NCBI RefSeq assembly: GCF_036655075.1
Contig: NZ_JAVVQU010000012.1
Span: forward strand, 1-64,000
Length of the DNA stretch: 64,000 nucleotides
Reading direction: 5' to 3'
From: Holtiella sp036655075
GTDB lineage: Bacteria; Bacillota; Clostridia; Lachnospirales; Cellulosilyticaceae
The translations under genes were made by a program, and so were the position numbers. A model generated the notes under the pieces. The model made no database searches and was not told the DNA's origin. It was given only the letters and a program-made list of their open reading frames with translations. Positions 51,112 through 59,670 of the stretch are shown piece by piece. Position 1 is the stretch's first letter. Every line of letters starts with the position of its first letter.

Positions 51112-51939
51112 TTATTTTTTTTGCCAGTTTGCTTCAATAAATCTTGCAACACCTGATTCATCGTGATGTCCAATAACTGCTGTACTTAGGTTTTTAATCT
51201 TTTCTACTGCATTTTCTACTGCGTAGCCCTCGTCTGCCAGCTCAAACATCTCAACATCATTATAGTTGTCTCCGAAACAAATGATTTTATCATATTTATA
51301 TTGTTCTTGTAAAGTCTTAATAGCACTCGCTTTAGAGACAAGGTGACTATACACCTCTAAGTAATAGACATTCTTTTCATAGATGTCTTCATAATAAACT
51401 TGATTAAGATGATCATATGTTTTTAATATATCATATATTTCACGTATTTTATCTTGATCACCCATCAAAACAAAGTATAAAACTTTATCTTTGTTTTGTA
51501 CAGCTTCATGCTTAAAGATTTTTCTCGGACTATTCTGTCTTTCTGCAAAAAATCTTTCTTCTACTGGATGACTAAATACACCATGATAGGCTATAAGTTG
51601 ATTATCTTCTATACAGTAGGAAAAAGCTGTTTGCCCCTTCTCCTCTAATACTTTTTGAATCACTTCAGCCATTTCATGCCCTAAGTAATGAACTTGCTCG
51701 TAGATACCTTGTTCTATATTATAAATAGCTGCACCATTCATTACAACAACAGGTGCACTTAGTTTAAGCCCTTGTAACATATCTACAACTGTCGCAGGTG
51801 TACGGGCTGTAGCAATACTAAATTCTAGCCCCTCTTCTACTACTTTATTAATAACTTCCTTTGTGTAAGAAGTAATGTGTTTGTCTTTATTCAAAAGTGT
51901 TCCATCTAAGTCTGAAATCCATAATGTTTTTGATTGCAT
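51112..51939 (-). CDS. HAD-superfamily Cof-type hydrolase
   Basis: A 275-residue phosphatase with the first HAD motif DLDGTLLN (nucleophile Asp), the conserved third motif Lys region (LVSKASAIKTLQEQ) and GDNYNDVEMFE. A Cof-type C2B cap lies between. It acts on phosphorylated sugars or cofactors such as FMN, but specificity cannot be told from sequence. It is 53 bp upstream of the CorC-like gene on the same strand. It is one of two Cof-type HAD proteins in this window (see 56877). Confidence 0.9.
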   Translation of the reverse strand: MQSKTLWISDLDGTLLNKDKHITSYTKEVINKVVEEGLEFSIATARTPATVVDMLQGLKLSAPVVVMNGAAIYNIEQGIYEQVHYLGHEMAEVIQKVLEEKGQTAFSYCIEDNQLIAYHGVFSHPVEERFFAERQNSPRKIFKHEAVQNKDKVLYFVLMGDQDKIREIYDILKTYDHLNQVYYEDIYEKNVYYLEVYSHLVSKASAIKTLQEQYKYDKIICFGDNYNDVEMFELADEGYAVENAVEKIKNLSTAVIGHHDESGVARFIEANWQKK

Positions 51940-52059
51940 AAGGCCTCCTCAAAAGTTGTCTATTTTCATTATACCAGATTTTGGCCATATAGTTACTGGT
52001 ATTTGCATACAATAAGAATACATGCTAAAATTATACCATCTTATTTATAGGAGGCTTCT

Positions 52060-53250
52060 ATGACAGCGTTACTTATTCGACTATTTATCAAGACACCTGA
52101 AGATATAAAAAATCCATATATTCGTCAAAAGTATGGTCTTCTAGGCAGTTTTGTAGGGATTGGATGCAATATATTCTTATTCATAAGCAAATTGCTCATT
52201 GGTATCCTTTCTTCAAGTGTTTCCATTATGGCAGATGCAGTCAATAACTTATCAGATGCCGCATCTTCTATTGTCACTTTAATCGGCTTTAAACTTTCTG
52301 CTAAGCCAGCTGATGAAGACCATCCTTTCGGGCATGCTAGAGTAGAATACATTGCAGGGCTTGTTGTATCTTTTATTATTATTTTCTTAGGACTTCAACT
52401 AGGCCTATCCTCTGTGCGCAAAATCTTTTCACCTGAACCTATTCAAGTTTCTACTTGGACTATTGTTGTCTTAGTACTTTCTATTGGTGTCAAGCTCTGG
52501 ATGAGTTTCTTTAATCGCCATTTAGGAACGGCTATTAATTCCTCAACTTTAAAGGCTACTGCAACGGATAGTCTAAACGATGTACTTGCTACAAGTAGCA
52601 TACTCGTTTCTCTAGGCATCTTTTACTTTACTTCTTTAAACCTAGATGGATTTATTGGATTTTTGGTAGCTTGCTTCATTATTTATTCTGGTATCAATAT
52701 TATCCGTGAAACGATTAATCCTCTATTAGGCGAAGCGCCTACCTTAGAACTTGTTGAACAGATTCAAAATAAGTTACTCAGCTACGAAGGTATACTTGGT
52801 ATTCATGATCTAATGGTACATAACTACGGTCCAAACCGTTGTTTTGCCTCTGTACATGCAGAAGTTTCTGCTTCTGAAAATATCCTTGTAAGCCACGACC
52901 TTATTGACTCTATAGAAAGAGACTTTATGATAGATCTTAGTATTCACTTAGTTATACATTTAGATCCTATTATCAAAGATGATGCACTTTCTAATAGCTT
53001 ACACGAACTTGTGAATACATGTATTAGTGAAATTGACCCACTCTTATCCATCCATGATTTTCGAGCTGTTCAAGGTGTCACCCACACTAATCTTATTTTT
53101 GACGTAAGTGTTCCCCATCACCTTAAAACCTCCGATAAGGAACTGGCTTACCTTATTGATACCCGCATAAAAAAATACGATGGAACCTTCCACTGTGTCA
53201 TCACAGTAGATCGCAGCTATCTTTCTACCACAATAAACACCACAAAGTAA
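52060..53250 (+). CDS. Cation diffusion facilitator (metal exporter)
   Basis: A 396-residue CDF protein with six membrane helices. The metal site pairs are MADAVNNLSDAASS in helix 2 and ATDSLNDVLATSS in helix 5, followed by cytoplasmic dimerisation domain(s) in the C-terminal part (about 225-300 and 300-390, longer than usual). HPFGHARVEYI follows helix 2. It exports divalent ions such as Mn2+, Fe2+ or Zn2+ in exchange for H+; the ion is not certain. Its stop codon overlaps the convergent terminator. The start ATG has AGGAGG. Confidence 0.93.
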   Translation: MTALLIRLFIKTPEDIKNPYIRQKYGLLGSFVGIGCNIFLFISKLLIGILSSSVSIMADAVNNLSDAASSIVTLIGFKLSAKPADEDHPFGHARVEYIAGLVVSFIIIFLGLQLGLSSVRKIFSPEPIQVSTWTIVVLVLSIGVKLWMSFFNRHLGTAINSSTLKATATDSLNDVLATSSILVSLGIFYFTSLNLDGFIGFLVACFIIYSGINIIRETINPLLGEAPTLELVEQIQNKLLSYEGILGIHDLMVHNYGPNRCFASVHAEVSASENILVSHDLIDSIERDFMIDLSIHLVIHLDPIIKDDALSNSLHELVNTCISEIDPLLSIHDFRAVQGVTHTNLIFDVSVPHHLKTSDKELAYLIDTRIKKYDGTFHCVITVDRSYLSTTINTTK

Positions 53251-53267
53251 TCACTTTGTGGTGTTTT
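53235..53267. terminator. Bidirectional terminator between the CDF gene and the convergent gene
   Basis: AAACACCACAAAGT / ACTTTGTGGTGTTT, 14 bp perfect with a 4-nt loop. It includes the stop codon of the CDF gene and that of the minus-strand gene at 53251. Confidence 0.92.
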
Positions 53268-53694
53268 GTTTTTTACTTGTTTGATGAGAATATGAGCCAC
53301 AAGGACACGGAAGTACTTCCACTTCATAAATCACACGCTTCCTTATGCGAGACATCCGTTTCTTATCTACATAATCAGCGAATATCTTATATCGCCCTTC
53401 CTTGATAGCTTGAATCAACCAAACATGCTTATTATCTTCATTAACATCCTCTTGGGCCACTTTTAACCCCTTAGGTACAGTAAGTTGCCATACAAATCTA
53501 CCTTTTGCCTGCTCATCTCGCTCGATTTTCATAGTCTGTCCCGCAGTCGCTTGGTTATATCCAGGCAAAAGTTGATATTTAACCTCTTCTACTTTTTCTT
53601 CTGTATGTCGAAATTCACTTAACTGTTCTTCTGTTTGATTCATAATAGAAAAAAGTGTCCATGCCGCTATTGCTGTCTGCATCTGAGTATTCAT
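53251..53694 (-). CDS. Protein of unknown function with a C-terminal CPCGS motif
   Basis: A 147-residue soluble protein. The first 30 residues are helical (MQTAIAAWTLFSIMNQTEEQLSEF). A beta-rich middle follows (FVWQLTVPKGLKV... HVWLIQAIKEGRYKIFADYVDK), in layout faintly like the chagasin/I42 inhibitor fold. The C-terminus is basic and holds CPCGS, so a metal or thiol role is conceivable. No family is recognised. ATG is 6 bp behind GGAGG (AGGAGGTCACTCAAT region). It is monocistronic; its stop lies in the shared terminator. Confidence 0.6.
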   Translation of the reverse strand: MNTQMQTAIAAWTLFSIMNQTEEQLSEFRHTEEKVEEVKYQLLPGYNQATAGQTMKIERDEQAKGRFVWQLTVPKGLKVAQEDVNEDNKHVWLIQAIKEGRYKIFADYVDKKRMSRIRKRVIYEVEVLPCPCGSYSHQTSKKQNTTK

Positions 53695-53786
53695 ATTGAG
53701 TGACCTCCTAGCCTAGACAAAACATATTACCACTCATATCCTATTCTCACTCTATACTTTTTGCACCTTTTCCCTATAAATTTATA

Positions 53787-53825
53787 AAAAACAAGGCCCA
53801 CACCCCAATGTGCTGACCTTGTTTT
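53787..53825 (-). terminator. Terminator of the AbgT-family gene
   Basis: AAAACAAGG / CCTTGTTTT plus an inner partly paired GGCCCACAC / GTGCTGACC region, 14 bp after the stop codon at 53840. On the minus strand TTTTTATAA follows. Confidence 0.8.
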
Positions 53826-53839
53826 GATTGATCTATAAA

Positions 53840-55378
53840 TTAGAATCCTAGCGGAATACCAAAGCTAAAGAATCCAATAAGTAAGGTTGTCCATATAACT
53901 AAAAAGGCAATGGAATAGGGTAGCATTAATGCAATCATATCTCCAACTGTATATTCTGGTTTATACTTTCTCATGAATACAAGTACAACCCCTGCATAAG
54001 ACATAAGTGGTGTAATAATGTTTGTTGAAGAGTCAGCTACTCTAAACGCTGCTGCTACGACATCTGGTGTCATTCCTGAATGTACTTGGAATAACATTGG
54101 TACAAAGATAGGACCTAAAAGCATCCATTTTGATGTTAAACCACCTACGAACAAGTTAATAATCGCTGTTACAAGAATAAATCCAATGATTAATAAAATG
54201 GGTGAATTATCAAGGCCCATTGATTGAAGACCTTTTGCACCTAAGAATGTAATATATGTTCCAAGGTTTGAATTACTTAAAAGTGCTAAGAAGTTATAAG
54301 AAACAAATGTTAAAACAAGTACATAACCCATATTACCCATTTGTTTTGCCATTGCTTTGATAACATCTTGAGCTGACTTGAACATCCCTACTTTAATACC
54401 GTAGAATAAACCTGGTACAAAGAAAATGAATGTAATCATAAGGATAATATTATCCATAAATGGTGTTACTTTTGTGCCTTCTTCTGTTACGAAAGAAGCT
54501 AAAGGACCAAATCCCATAGCAGCTACCAGAGCACCTGCTATTAATAACCCAAGTCCTGCCCATCTTAAAGCTTTATTTTCTTCTGGTTTTACCGTGAAGT
54601 CGCTTAAATCGATATCTTCTGGAATAACATAATCTTGTTTTTCAAGTTTTGGTTTAATAAATTTGATTGTTACAAATGCACCTACAATAGAAAGTACAAT
54701 TGTTGATGCCACTACAAAGAAGTAATGCATAGTTGGTGCATTAAGTGCCTCACCTGCTGCATTTACAAAAGGTACACCTTGACTCTCTGCAAAGAGTTGA
54801 GCATTTTTACCAATAATAATATCAATTGGTGTAGCCGGAATAAGGTTCGCACTGAACCCTGCTGAAACCCCTGCAAAGGCTGCTGCCATACCTATTAATG
54901 GATTCTTTTTAAGCCCTGCATATAAAAGTCCTGCAAGTGGAATAAGAATGAGGTAACCTGCATCAGATGCAATACTACTCATAATCCCTAAGAACACTAA
55001 TACAAATGGCAAAAATTTATCTGATACTTTAAGGCCTACCTTTTTAATAAGTGTTGTAAGAAGACCTGACTCTTCTGCAATTCCAACACCTAACATAACG
55101 ATAAGGATTGTACCAAGTACACCACCACCGTAGCCTAACCAGTTTGTAAGTAATGCATTGTCAAAGATCCATCTAATATTTTCTGCAGTAAACATGTTTT
55201 TTATTTCATGTACAATACTGCCCCCATCAGCTCCCATTGTTTCAAATGTATTTCCACCTAATACAAGTGTCAATAACATTGTTGCTGCATACAGCCCTAG
55301 GAAGATAATAACTGGATCAGGAATTTTCTTACCAATCTTTTCTATAAAAGATGTACGTGATTTTTTTTCTGCTTTCAT
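53840..55378 (-). CDS. AbgT family transporter
   Basis: A 512-residue membrane protein with about 12 helices and two hairpins, typical of AbgT. Landmarks are KIGKKIPDPVIIFLGLYAATML at the start, TPIDIIIGK in the substrate region and VADSSTNIITPLMSYAGVVLVF near the C-terminus. The E. coli homologue imports p-aminobenzoyl-glutamate, and several bacterial members export sulfonamide-type antimetabolites by proton exchange. Which applies here is unknown. It is monocistronic, with ribosome binding site AGGAGGGATAAAG. Confidence 0.94.
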   Translation of the reverse strand: MKAEKKSRTSFIEKIGKKIPDPVIIFLGLYAATMLLTLVLGGNTFETMGADGGSIVHEIKNMFTAENIRWIFDNALLTNWLGYGGGVLGTILIVMLGVGIAEESGLLTTLIKKVGLKVSDKFLPFVLVFLGIMSSIASDAGYLILIPLAGLLYAGLKKNPLIGMAAAFAGVSAGFSANLIPATPIDIIIGKNAQLFAESQGVPFVNAAGEALNAPTMHYFFVVASTIVLSIVGAFVTIKFIKPKLEKQDYVIPEDIDLSDFTVKPEENKALRWAGLGLLIAGALVAAMGFGPLASFVTEEGTKVTPFMDNIILMITFIFFVPGLFYGIKVGMFKSAQDVIKAMAKQMGNMGYVLVLTFVSYNFLALLSNSNLGTYITFLGAKGLQSMGLDNSPILLIIGFILVTAIINLFVGGLTSKWMLLGPIFVPMLFQVHSGMTPDVVAAAFRVADSSTNIITPLMSYAGVVLVFMRKYKPEYTVGDMIALMLPYSIAFLVIWTTLLIGFFSFGIPLGF

Positions 55379-55844
55379 CTTTATCCCTCCTGTTTACCTA
55401 GTTGTCTATTTTTCGTCTATCATTAACCTTATGTTAACTTTATTGTGTTCTTATCATATCATCATTTTTGCAAGTTGTAAACCCCTCTTGTGCATTTTCT
55501 TATTAAAAGTATAATTTAGATTCTTTGATTTTATCTTCTTACAACATTAAATTTATTTGTATATTAGAATCATAATCCATTTATCTTAACTCACCAAAAT
55601 CATTGATATTTCTATATTTTTTCTTATTTCTTATTCATATAAATATGTATACTTCTTTATAAAGATAAAAAAATAAGCACCTTAATATAGATGCTTATTT
55701 TTGGAAAAGATTAACTTTTTGAATTTTACTTATTTTATTTATGCAAGAATTAGCAACGCTTCTTGCAACTTATCATTCTTATGTTTAAATTTTTCAACTT
55801 GTGAGATATTTCTTATGTATACTGTTTTACTTTAATGACTCATA
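55379..55844. other. Intergenic region with one hairpin and a short open stretch
   Basis: This AT-rich region holds a perfect 11-bp hairpin (AAAAATAAGCA / TGCTTATTTTT, 55669-55702), possibly the terminator of the CBS-ACT gene at 55845. On the minus strand 55831-55739 a short open frame reads NISQVEKFKHKNDKLQEALLILA and stops; it looks like a gene tail but I cannot identify it. The part near 55379-55480 should contain the promoter of the AbgT gene. Nothing else is recognised. Confidence 0.5.
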
Positions 55845-56477
55845 CTATATTTGAGATTCATCTATTCTTCTTACTGTAAAACCGCCTTCATTAAGTGCCT
55901 GAATAAGAGCCTTTACATTTTTTGTATCTACACGTAAAATGATCTCTCTTAAATTCATAACTTCTATATCAATTTCCGCAATACTAATAATGTTTACACC
56001 TTGCTTGGTTATAATCTCAGTCAACGTGGCAAGTCGACCTTTAACATCTCTAGTTGTCACTTCTATTCTTGTATGCCCTACACCTAAAATTTTATTAAAG
56101 GTCTTAAAAATTGCCTTGTGAGTCACTATACCTACAAATTGATCTTTCTCATTTTCGACAGGTACAAACTGTAGATTATGTTCAGCCAAAACTTGTCCTG
56201 GCACCTCTACAAGATCTCTTTCTTTTACAGCTGTAATTTTTGTTTTCATCATTTCTTCAATAGACCGTTTTAAAAATATTTCTTTTTCTTCTACATCATT
56301 AAAATATTCTTCAAATATATATTTTTTGGAAATAACTCCTATAAATTTATCGCCTGCTACAACAGGTAAAGATAATAAATGGTTCATATCAATAAGTGCT
56401 ATAGTATCTTTAATACTTGTGTGTAAATCTACAACTGTAAGTTTTTCTACTGGAATCATAATATTTTTAACTAGCAT
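55845..56477 (-). CDS. CBS domain pair with ACT domain (AcuB-like)
   Basis: A 210-residue protein: two CBS domains (about 5-125; KNIMIPVEKLTVVDLHTSIKD and VNEKDQFVGIVTHKAIFKTFNKI) and a C-terminal ACT domain (about 135-205; TRIEVTTRDVKGRLATLTEIITKQGVNI). The combination suggests binding of adenine nucleotides and an amino acid, as in AcuB-like regulators. It is a probable regulator of a metabolic enzyme. It lies alone, and ribosome binding site AAGGGGGC precedes ATG. Confidence 0.85.
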   Translation of the reverse strand: MLVKNIMIPVEKLTVVDLHTSIKDTIALIDMNHLLSLPVVAGDKFIGVISKKYIFEEYFNDVEEKEIFLKRSIEEMMKTKITAVKERDLVEVPGQVLAEHNLQFVPVENEKDQFVGIVTHKAIFKTFNKILGVGHTRIEVTTRDVKGRLATLTEIITKQGVNIISIAEIDIEVMNLREIILRVDTKNVKALIQALNEGGFTVRRIDESQI

Positions 56478-56594
56478 AAATCAGCCCCCTTAATTATTCT
56501 ATCCATTATAATTATATCACAATATTCAAATCTATTCACTCATTCACATTAAACACTTTAATTATTTATATTAAATTTAATAACTTAGTATAAT

Positions 56595-56623
56595 TTGACT
56601 ATTTAATTTCATTATGATATAAT
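56595..56623 (+). promoter_or_regulatory. Promoter of the tRNA-Thr gene
   Basis: TTGACT (56595-56600), 17-nt spacer, TATAAT (56618-56623). The tRNA begins ten bases downstream of the -10 box, consistent with a short leader. Confidence 0.85.
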
Positions 56624-56633
56624 ACAGCTATGT

Positions 56634-56706
56634 GCTGGAGTAGCTCAGTAGGTAGAGCACATCACTCGTAATGATGAGGTCGTGAGTTCGATCCTCATCT
56701 CCAGCT
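56634..56706 (+). tRNA. tRNA-Thr (anticodon CGT)
   Basis: A 73-nt cloverleaf: acceptor GCTGGAG / CTCCAGC, D-arm with AGCTCAGTAGGTAGAGC, anticodon stem CATCA / TGATG and loop CTCGTAA (anticodon CGT, reading ACG), T-arm GTGAG / CTCAT with TTCGATC, discriminator T. CCA is not encoded. It is followed by a palindromic terminator. Confidence 0.96.
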
Positions 56707-56712
56707 TTCTTT

Positions 56713-56736
56713 ACGCTTAAACAATTGTTTAAGCGT
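56713..56736 (+). terminator. Terminator of tRNA-Thr
   Basis: ACGCTTAAACAATTGTTTAAGCGT is perfectly palindromic and followed by ATTTTTATT. Confidence 0.9.
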
Positions 56737-56757
56737 ATTTTTATTGTGTTCCATACT

Positions 56758-56790
56758 AAAAAAGCGTGTAACGGCCATTACACGCTTTTT
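56758..56790. terminator. Hairpin between tRNA-Thr and the HAD gene
   Basis: AAAAAAGCGTGTAA / TTACACGCTTTTT with a 6-nt loop. On the minus strand it is the terminator of the HAD gene at 56877; on the plus strand it is a second stop for tRNA-Thr. Confidence 0.85.
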
Positions 56791-56876
56791 CTCATTATCG
56801 TTAACTTTAAATAGTATCTATTTTTAATATTTCAATTTGTTATCGATCTCTATAGTTATATTCTAAAATAATTTTT

Positions 56877-57659
56877 TTATTCTTTTTCTAAAATCCTTGT
56901 AATGCACTCTTCTATAGAGTCTACAGTATACTTCACATAGCTCTTAAGGCTCTCTTCCGCCCCATTAAATGTAAAGGATAAAGGATAATGTTCAAACATA
57001 CTTAAGTCGTTCCAAGAGTCCCCTATTACATAGATCTGTTCTTTTTCTGCCTGCAAGCGCTGTGCCACCTTTTCAATTCCCGAAGCCTTAGAGCACCCTT
57101 TAGGCACCACATCAATAAACACTTGGTTACGATATGCCACAATAGTTTCTCCATAGGTTTCATTCAATTGATTCTTTAATGCTTCAATTTCTTCTATAGC
57201 GTTACTCATCACAACCAGTGAGATAAGTTTTATATTTCCAAATTTCTCTTTCATTTCGCAAGGTGTCACCTTCTGCACTCGAAGTGCCATTTCATCAATA
57301 CCATCAGGCCACCTATCCATATAGGTGTTGTAGCCATCGATATATGCCACATAAAATCCTTCTTGCTCGTTAAACAAACGATATAACTTCTCAACGACAT
57401 GTCTTGGGATATTTTGCTCAAAATAGGCATTAAATCCTTCATCTAGCACAAAAGCACCATTGCAAAGTACAAGGCCATCGGTCTTAATATTATATTTTTC
57501 AAAGACTTGTTTTGTATTAGAAAAGTCTCTTCCTGTACATAATACCAAACCATGCCCCGCCTCTTTTAACTCACTAATACTTTCTAAGGTTGTAGTCTTA
57601 ATATTTCCCTTTATAAGCAAAGTGCCATCTATATCTGATGCTAAAATTCTTTTCATCAT
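56877..57659 (-). CDS. HAD-superfamily Cof-type hydrolase
   Basis: A 260-residue phosphatase: DIDGTLLIKGN (nucleophile Asp), LVLCTGRDFSNTK (second motif with Thr), Lys in KASGIEKVAQRL and GDSWNDLSMFE. A C2B-type cap lies between. The substrate is unknown. It lies 12 bp downstream of the MgtC gene, so the two are co-transcribed. The start may be either of two adjacent ATG codons (57659 or 57656) after GGAGG. Confidence 0.9.
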   Translation of the reverse strand: MMKRILASDIDGTLLIKGNIKTTTLESISELKEAGHGLVLCTGRDFSNTKQVFEKYNIKTDGLVLCNGAFVLDEGFNAYFEQNIPRHVVEKLYRLFNEQEGFYVAYIDGYNTYMDRWPDGIDEMALRVQKVTPCEMKEKFGNIKLISLVVMSNAIEEIEALKNQLNETYGETIVAYRNQVFIDVVPKGCSKASGIEKVAQRLQAEKEQIYVIGDSWNDLSMFEHYPLSFTFNGAEESLKSYVKYTVDSIEECITRILEKE

Positions 57660-57670
57660 CTTCCTCCATC

Positions 57671-58363
57671 TTAAAGCTCTTCTATATGTCGAACACCATT
57701 TGCACTGCTTAATAGGCTTAAAAATGCTATGTGCTCCATTCTATTAGGAGCCTTAATTGTCAATAATGTAATAACTTGGGTATCCGTCTTTAACTTGGGT
57801 TTAATAATATCTATTTCTGCTACTTGAAGCTGATTTGCTTTAGCAAAATCAAAAAAGTCACTGACGCTACTCATATTAAAAAACTCCATGTACACATTAA
57901 TCACTTTAGATTTAGCCGTTACTTTACGTGTTACACTATGCAACGCAGTCATAGCAAAAAAGATATAAATATACGCAATAATAGCTCCACTGTAAAATCC
58001 TATACCAATAGCTAGACCCATGCATGCAGATGCCCAAAGCGCCGCTGCTGTCGTCAATCCCTTGACTTGATTGCGGCCTGTAACAATAATCGTACCTGCC
58101 CCTAAAAAACCTATACCACTAATAACTTGAGCACCCATTCTGACCGGATCTCCGCTTAACCCCCATGTCTCAAACACATATTGATTGGTAATCATAGTTA
58201 GTGCTGCGCCCATACATACAAGCATATATGTCCTAAAACCTGCAGGTCTTTTCTTCTTGACTCTTTCAAGTCCTAGTAATCCACCAAAAACAAGCGCCAT
58301 TCCTAATCTTACACTAATAGATAAAATGTTAATGCCAGCTAAAGTCTGCTTCAATGTCTCCAT
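57671..58363 (-). CDS. MgtC/SapB family membrane protein
   Basis: A 230-residue protein with four or five N-terminal helices (LGMALVFGGLLGLERV, TYMLVCMGAALTMI, VISGIGFLGAGTIIV, AALWASACMGLAIG) and a C-terminal soluble ACT-like domain (about 150-230). Homologues affect Mg2+ homeostasis or control ATP synthase in some pathogens; their molecular role is debated. The start chosen is the ATG at 58363 (AAGGG seven bases upstream), giving METLKQ; an in-frame ATG at 58384 lacks a good site. It is the first gene of a two-gene operon with the HAD phosphatase. Confidence 0.9.
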   Translation of the reverse strand: METLKQTLAGINILSISVRLGMALVFGGLLGLERVKKKRPAGFRTYMLVCMGAALTMITNQYVFETWGLSGDPVRMGAQVISGIGFLGAGTIIVTGRNQVKGLTTAAALWASACMGLAIGIGFYSGAIIAYIYIFFAMTALHSVTRKVTAKSKVINVYMEFFNMSSVSDFFDFAKANQLQVAEIDIIKPKLKTDTQVITLLTIKAPNRMEHIAFLSLLSSANGVRHIEEL

Positions 58364-58436
58364 ATTTTTTCCCTTACTATGCATTTTTCTTATTACTTTT
58401 ATAGTATAGGCTATTTTATATTTTTCATCCTATTTA

Positions 58437-59120
58437 TTATAGAAGCAAAGAAAAAAGCACAGTAAATATCCCAGTCATTCCAATCGCCATTCCTGACATT
58501 GCACCTTCTAGCTCACCAATTTGTATTGCCTTACTTGTTCCCATAGCATGACTTGAAGCACCTATGGCAAGTCCCGCAGCTATTGGGTATTTTTCTAATC
58601 TAAGTAATTTAATCATGCTTGGTGCAATAACTGCCCCCAATATTCCTGTCACCACAACAGCTGCTATTGTAACACCTACAATACCACCTTGTTTGCTCGC
58701 TACTTCTACAGCAATAGGCGTTGTCACTGACTTAGGTATTAATGATGCCATGAGGGTGTCTTCTAGTCCAAAGACCTTACAAAGGCCAATCACACTAATA
58801 ATAGAGGTTATGGCACCTACCCCGGTAGCAATCAAAATAGGCAGACTATTTTTCTTTAGCGTATCTAACTGCTCATACATAGGAATTGCTAATACAACGG
58901 TCACCGGTCCTAAAAACATATTAATCATAGCCCCACCTTGATTGAAAGCTTCATAAGGTATGCGTCCTACCTGCAAAACTATAATGACAATACCAATAGC
59001 AATAAGAAGTGGATTTAACAAGTCAATATGGGTCTTCTTATTGACCTTTAACCCTATCTGATAACTTACCAAACAAAGTACAATTCCTACAAAAGGTGAA
59101 TTGATCAACTCGCTCATCAC
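58437..59120 (-). CDS. lrgB: LrgB family (CidB/LrgB) membrane protein
   Basis: A 227-residue protein with seven or eight helices and the family pieces PLLIAIGIVIIVLQ, GAMINMFLGPVTVVLAIPMY, KSVTTPIAVEVASKQGG and GASSHAMGTSKAIQIGE. Together with LrgA it modulates murein hydrolase activity and acts as a pyruvate/metabolite transporter in some Firmicutes. The start is GTG at 59120 overlapping the lrgA stop (ATG three bases further is also possible). It is the second gene of the lrgAB pair. Confidence 0.93.
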   Translation of the reverse strand: MMSELINSPFVGIVLCLVSYQIGLKVNKKTHIDLLNPLLIAIGIVIIVLQVGRIPYEAFNQGGAMINMFLGPVTVVLAIPMYEQLDTLKKNSLPILIATGVGAITSIISVIGLCKVFGLEDTLMASLIPKSVTTPIAVEVASKQGGIVGVTIAAVVVTGILGAVIAPSMIKLLRLEKYPIAAGLAIGASSHAMGTSKAIQIGELEGAMSGMAIGMTGIFTVLFSLLL

Positions 59121-59482
59121 TTTTTACTCCTCTCTTGTAATTTAATAACTCCTTTAGCTGTAAATGCCGTTGCCGTAAAGGTAATAAGTGTTGTTAAAAT
59201 ACAAATGACCAAAATAGGTATTAAGTCACCTTTTACTTCTTCTATACTTTGTATAATAGATACCCCTGCTGGTATAAAGAAAAATGCCATATTTTGAAGT
59301 AAAAACCTTCCAAGGGTTTGAATATCTTTAAGCTTGATCCATTTGAGCAAAAGCATTACGAATAGGGCAACCATTCCTATAATATTTCCTGGAATAGGCA
59401 CTGGCAAAAGTTTTGCTATACTTTCGCCTCCTAGATAAATACTAAAGAGAATTAAACATTGTATAAAAAAATGAGTATTCAT
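59117..59482 (-). CDS. lrgA: CidA/LrgA family holin-like protein
   Basis: A 121-residue protein with four helices and the conserved PIPGNIIGMVALFVMLLLK and FFIPAGVSIIQ segments. LrgA/CidA oligomerise like holins and, with LrgB, are linked to autolysis control and pyruvate uptake. It overlaps lrgB by four bases. No LytSR two-component system is in the window, although that is the common regulator. It is monocistronic with lrgB. Confidence 0.93.
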   Translation of the reverse strand: MNTHFFIQCLILFSIYLGGESIAKLLPVPIPGNIIGMVALFVMLLLKWIKLKDIQTLGRFLLQNMAFFFIPAGVSIIQSIEEVKGDLIPILVICILTTLITFTATAFTAKGVIKLQERSKK

Positions 59483-59625
59483 AAAAACCTCCTTATCTCA
59501 ATCGTTTATATTATTATACTATAATTTATCATTATATTTATATATTTTTATTTTAATCTCATATATACTCTTGAATAATTTTTAAAACAGCCTCTTTTAA
59601 ATAAATAGCAAAATAAAAACTCAAT

Positions 59626-59658
59626 AAAAAAAGGAACTCTTTTAAAAGAGTTCCTTTT
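59626..59658 (-). terminator. Terminator of pyk
   Basis: AAAAAAGGAACTCTTTT / AAAAGAGTTCCTTTTT forms an almost continuous palindrome, 12 bp downstream of the pyk stop codon, with a T-run on the minus strand. Confidence 0.92.
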
Positions 59659-59670
59659 TATTCACATCTA

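Noticed and set aside
55739..55831. Short minus-strand frame reading NISQVEKFKHKNDKLQEALLILA
   Set aside because: Looks protein-like but lacks a start and could not be linked to a family; mentioned only as a note in the intergenic entry.
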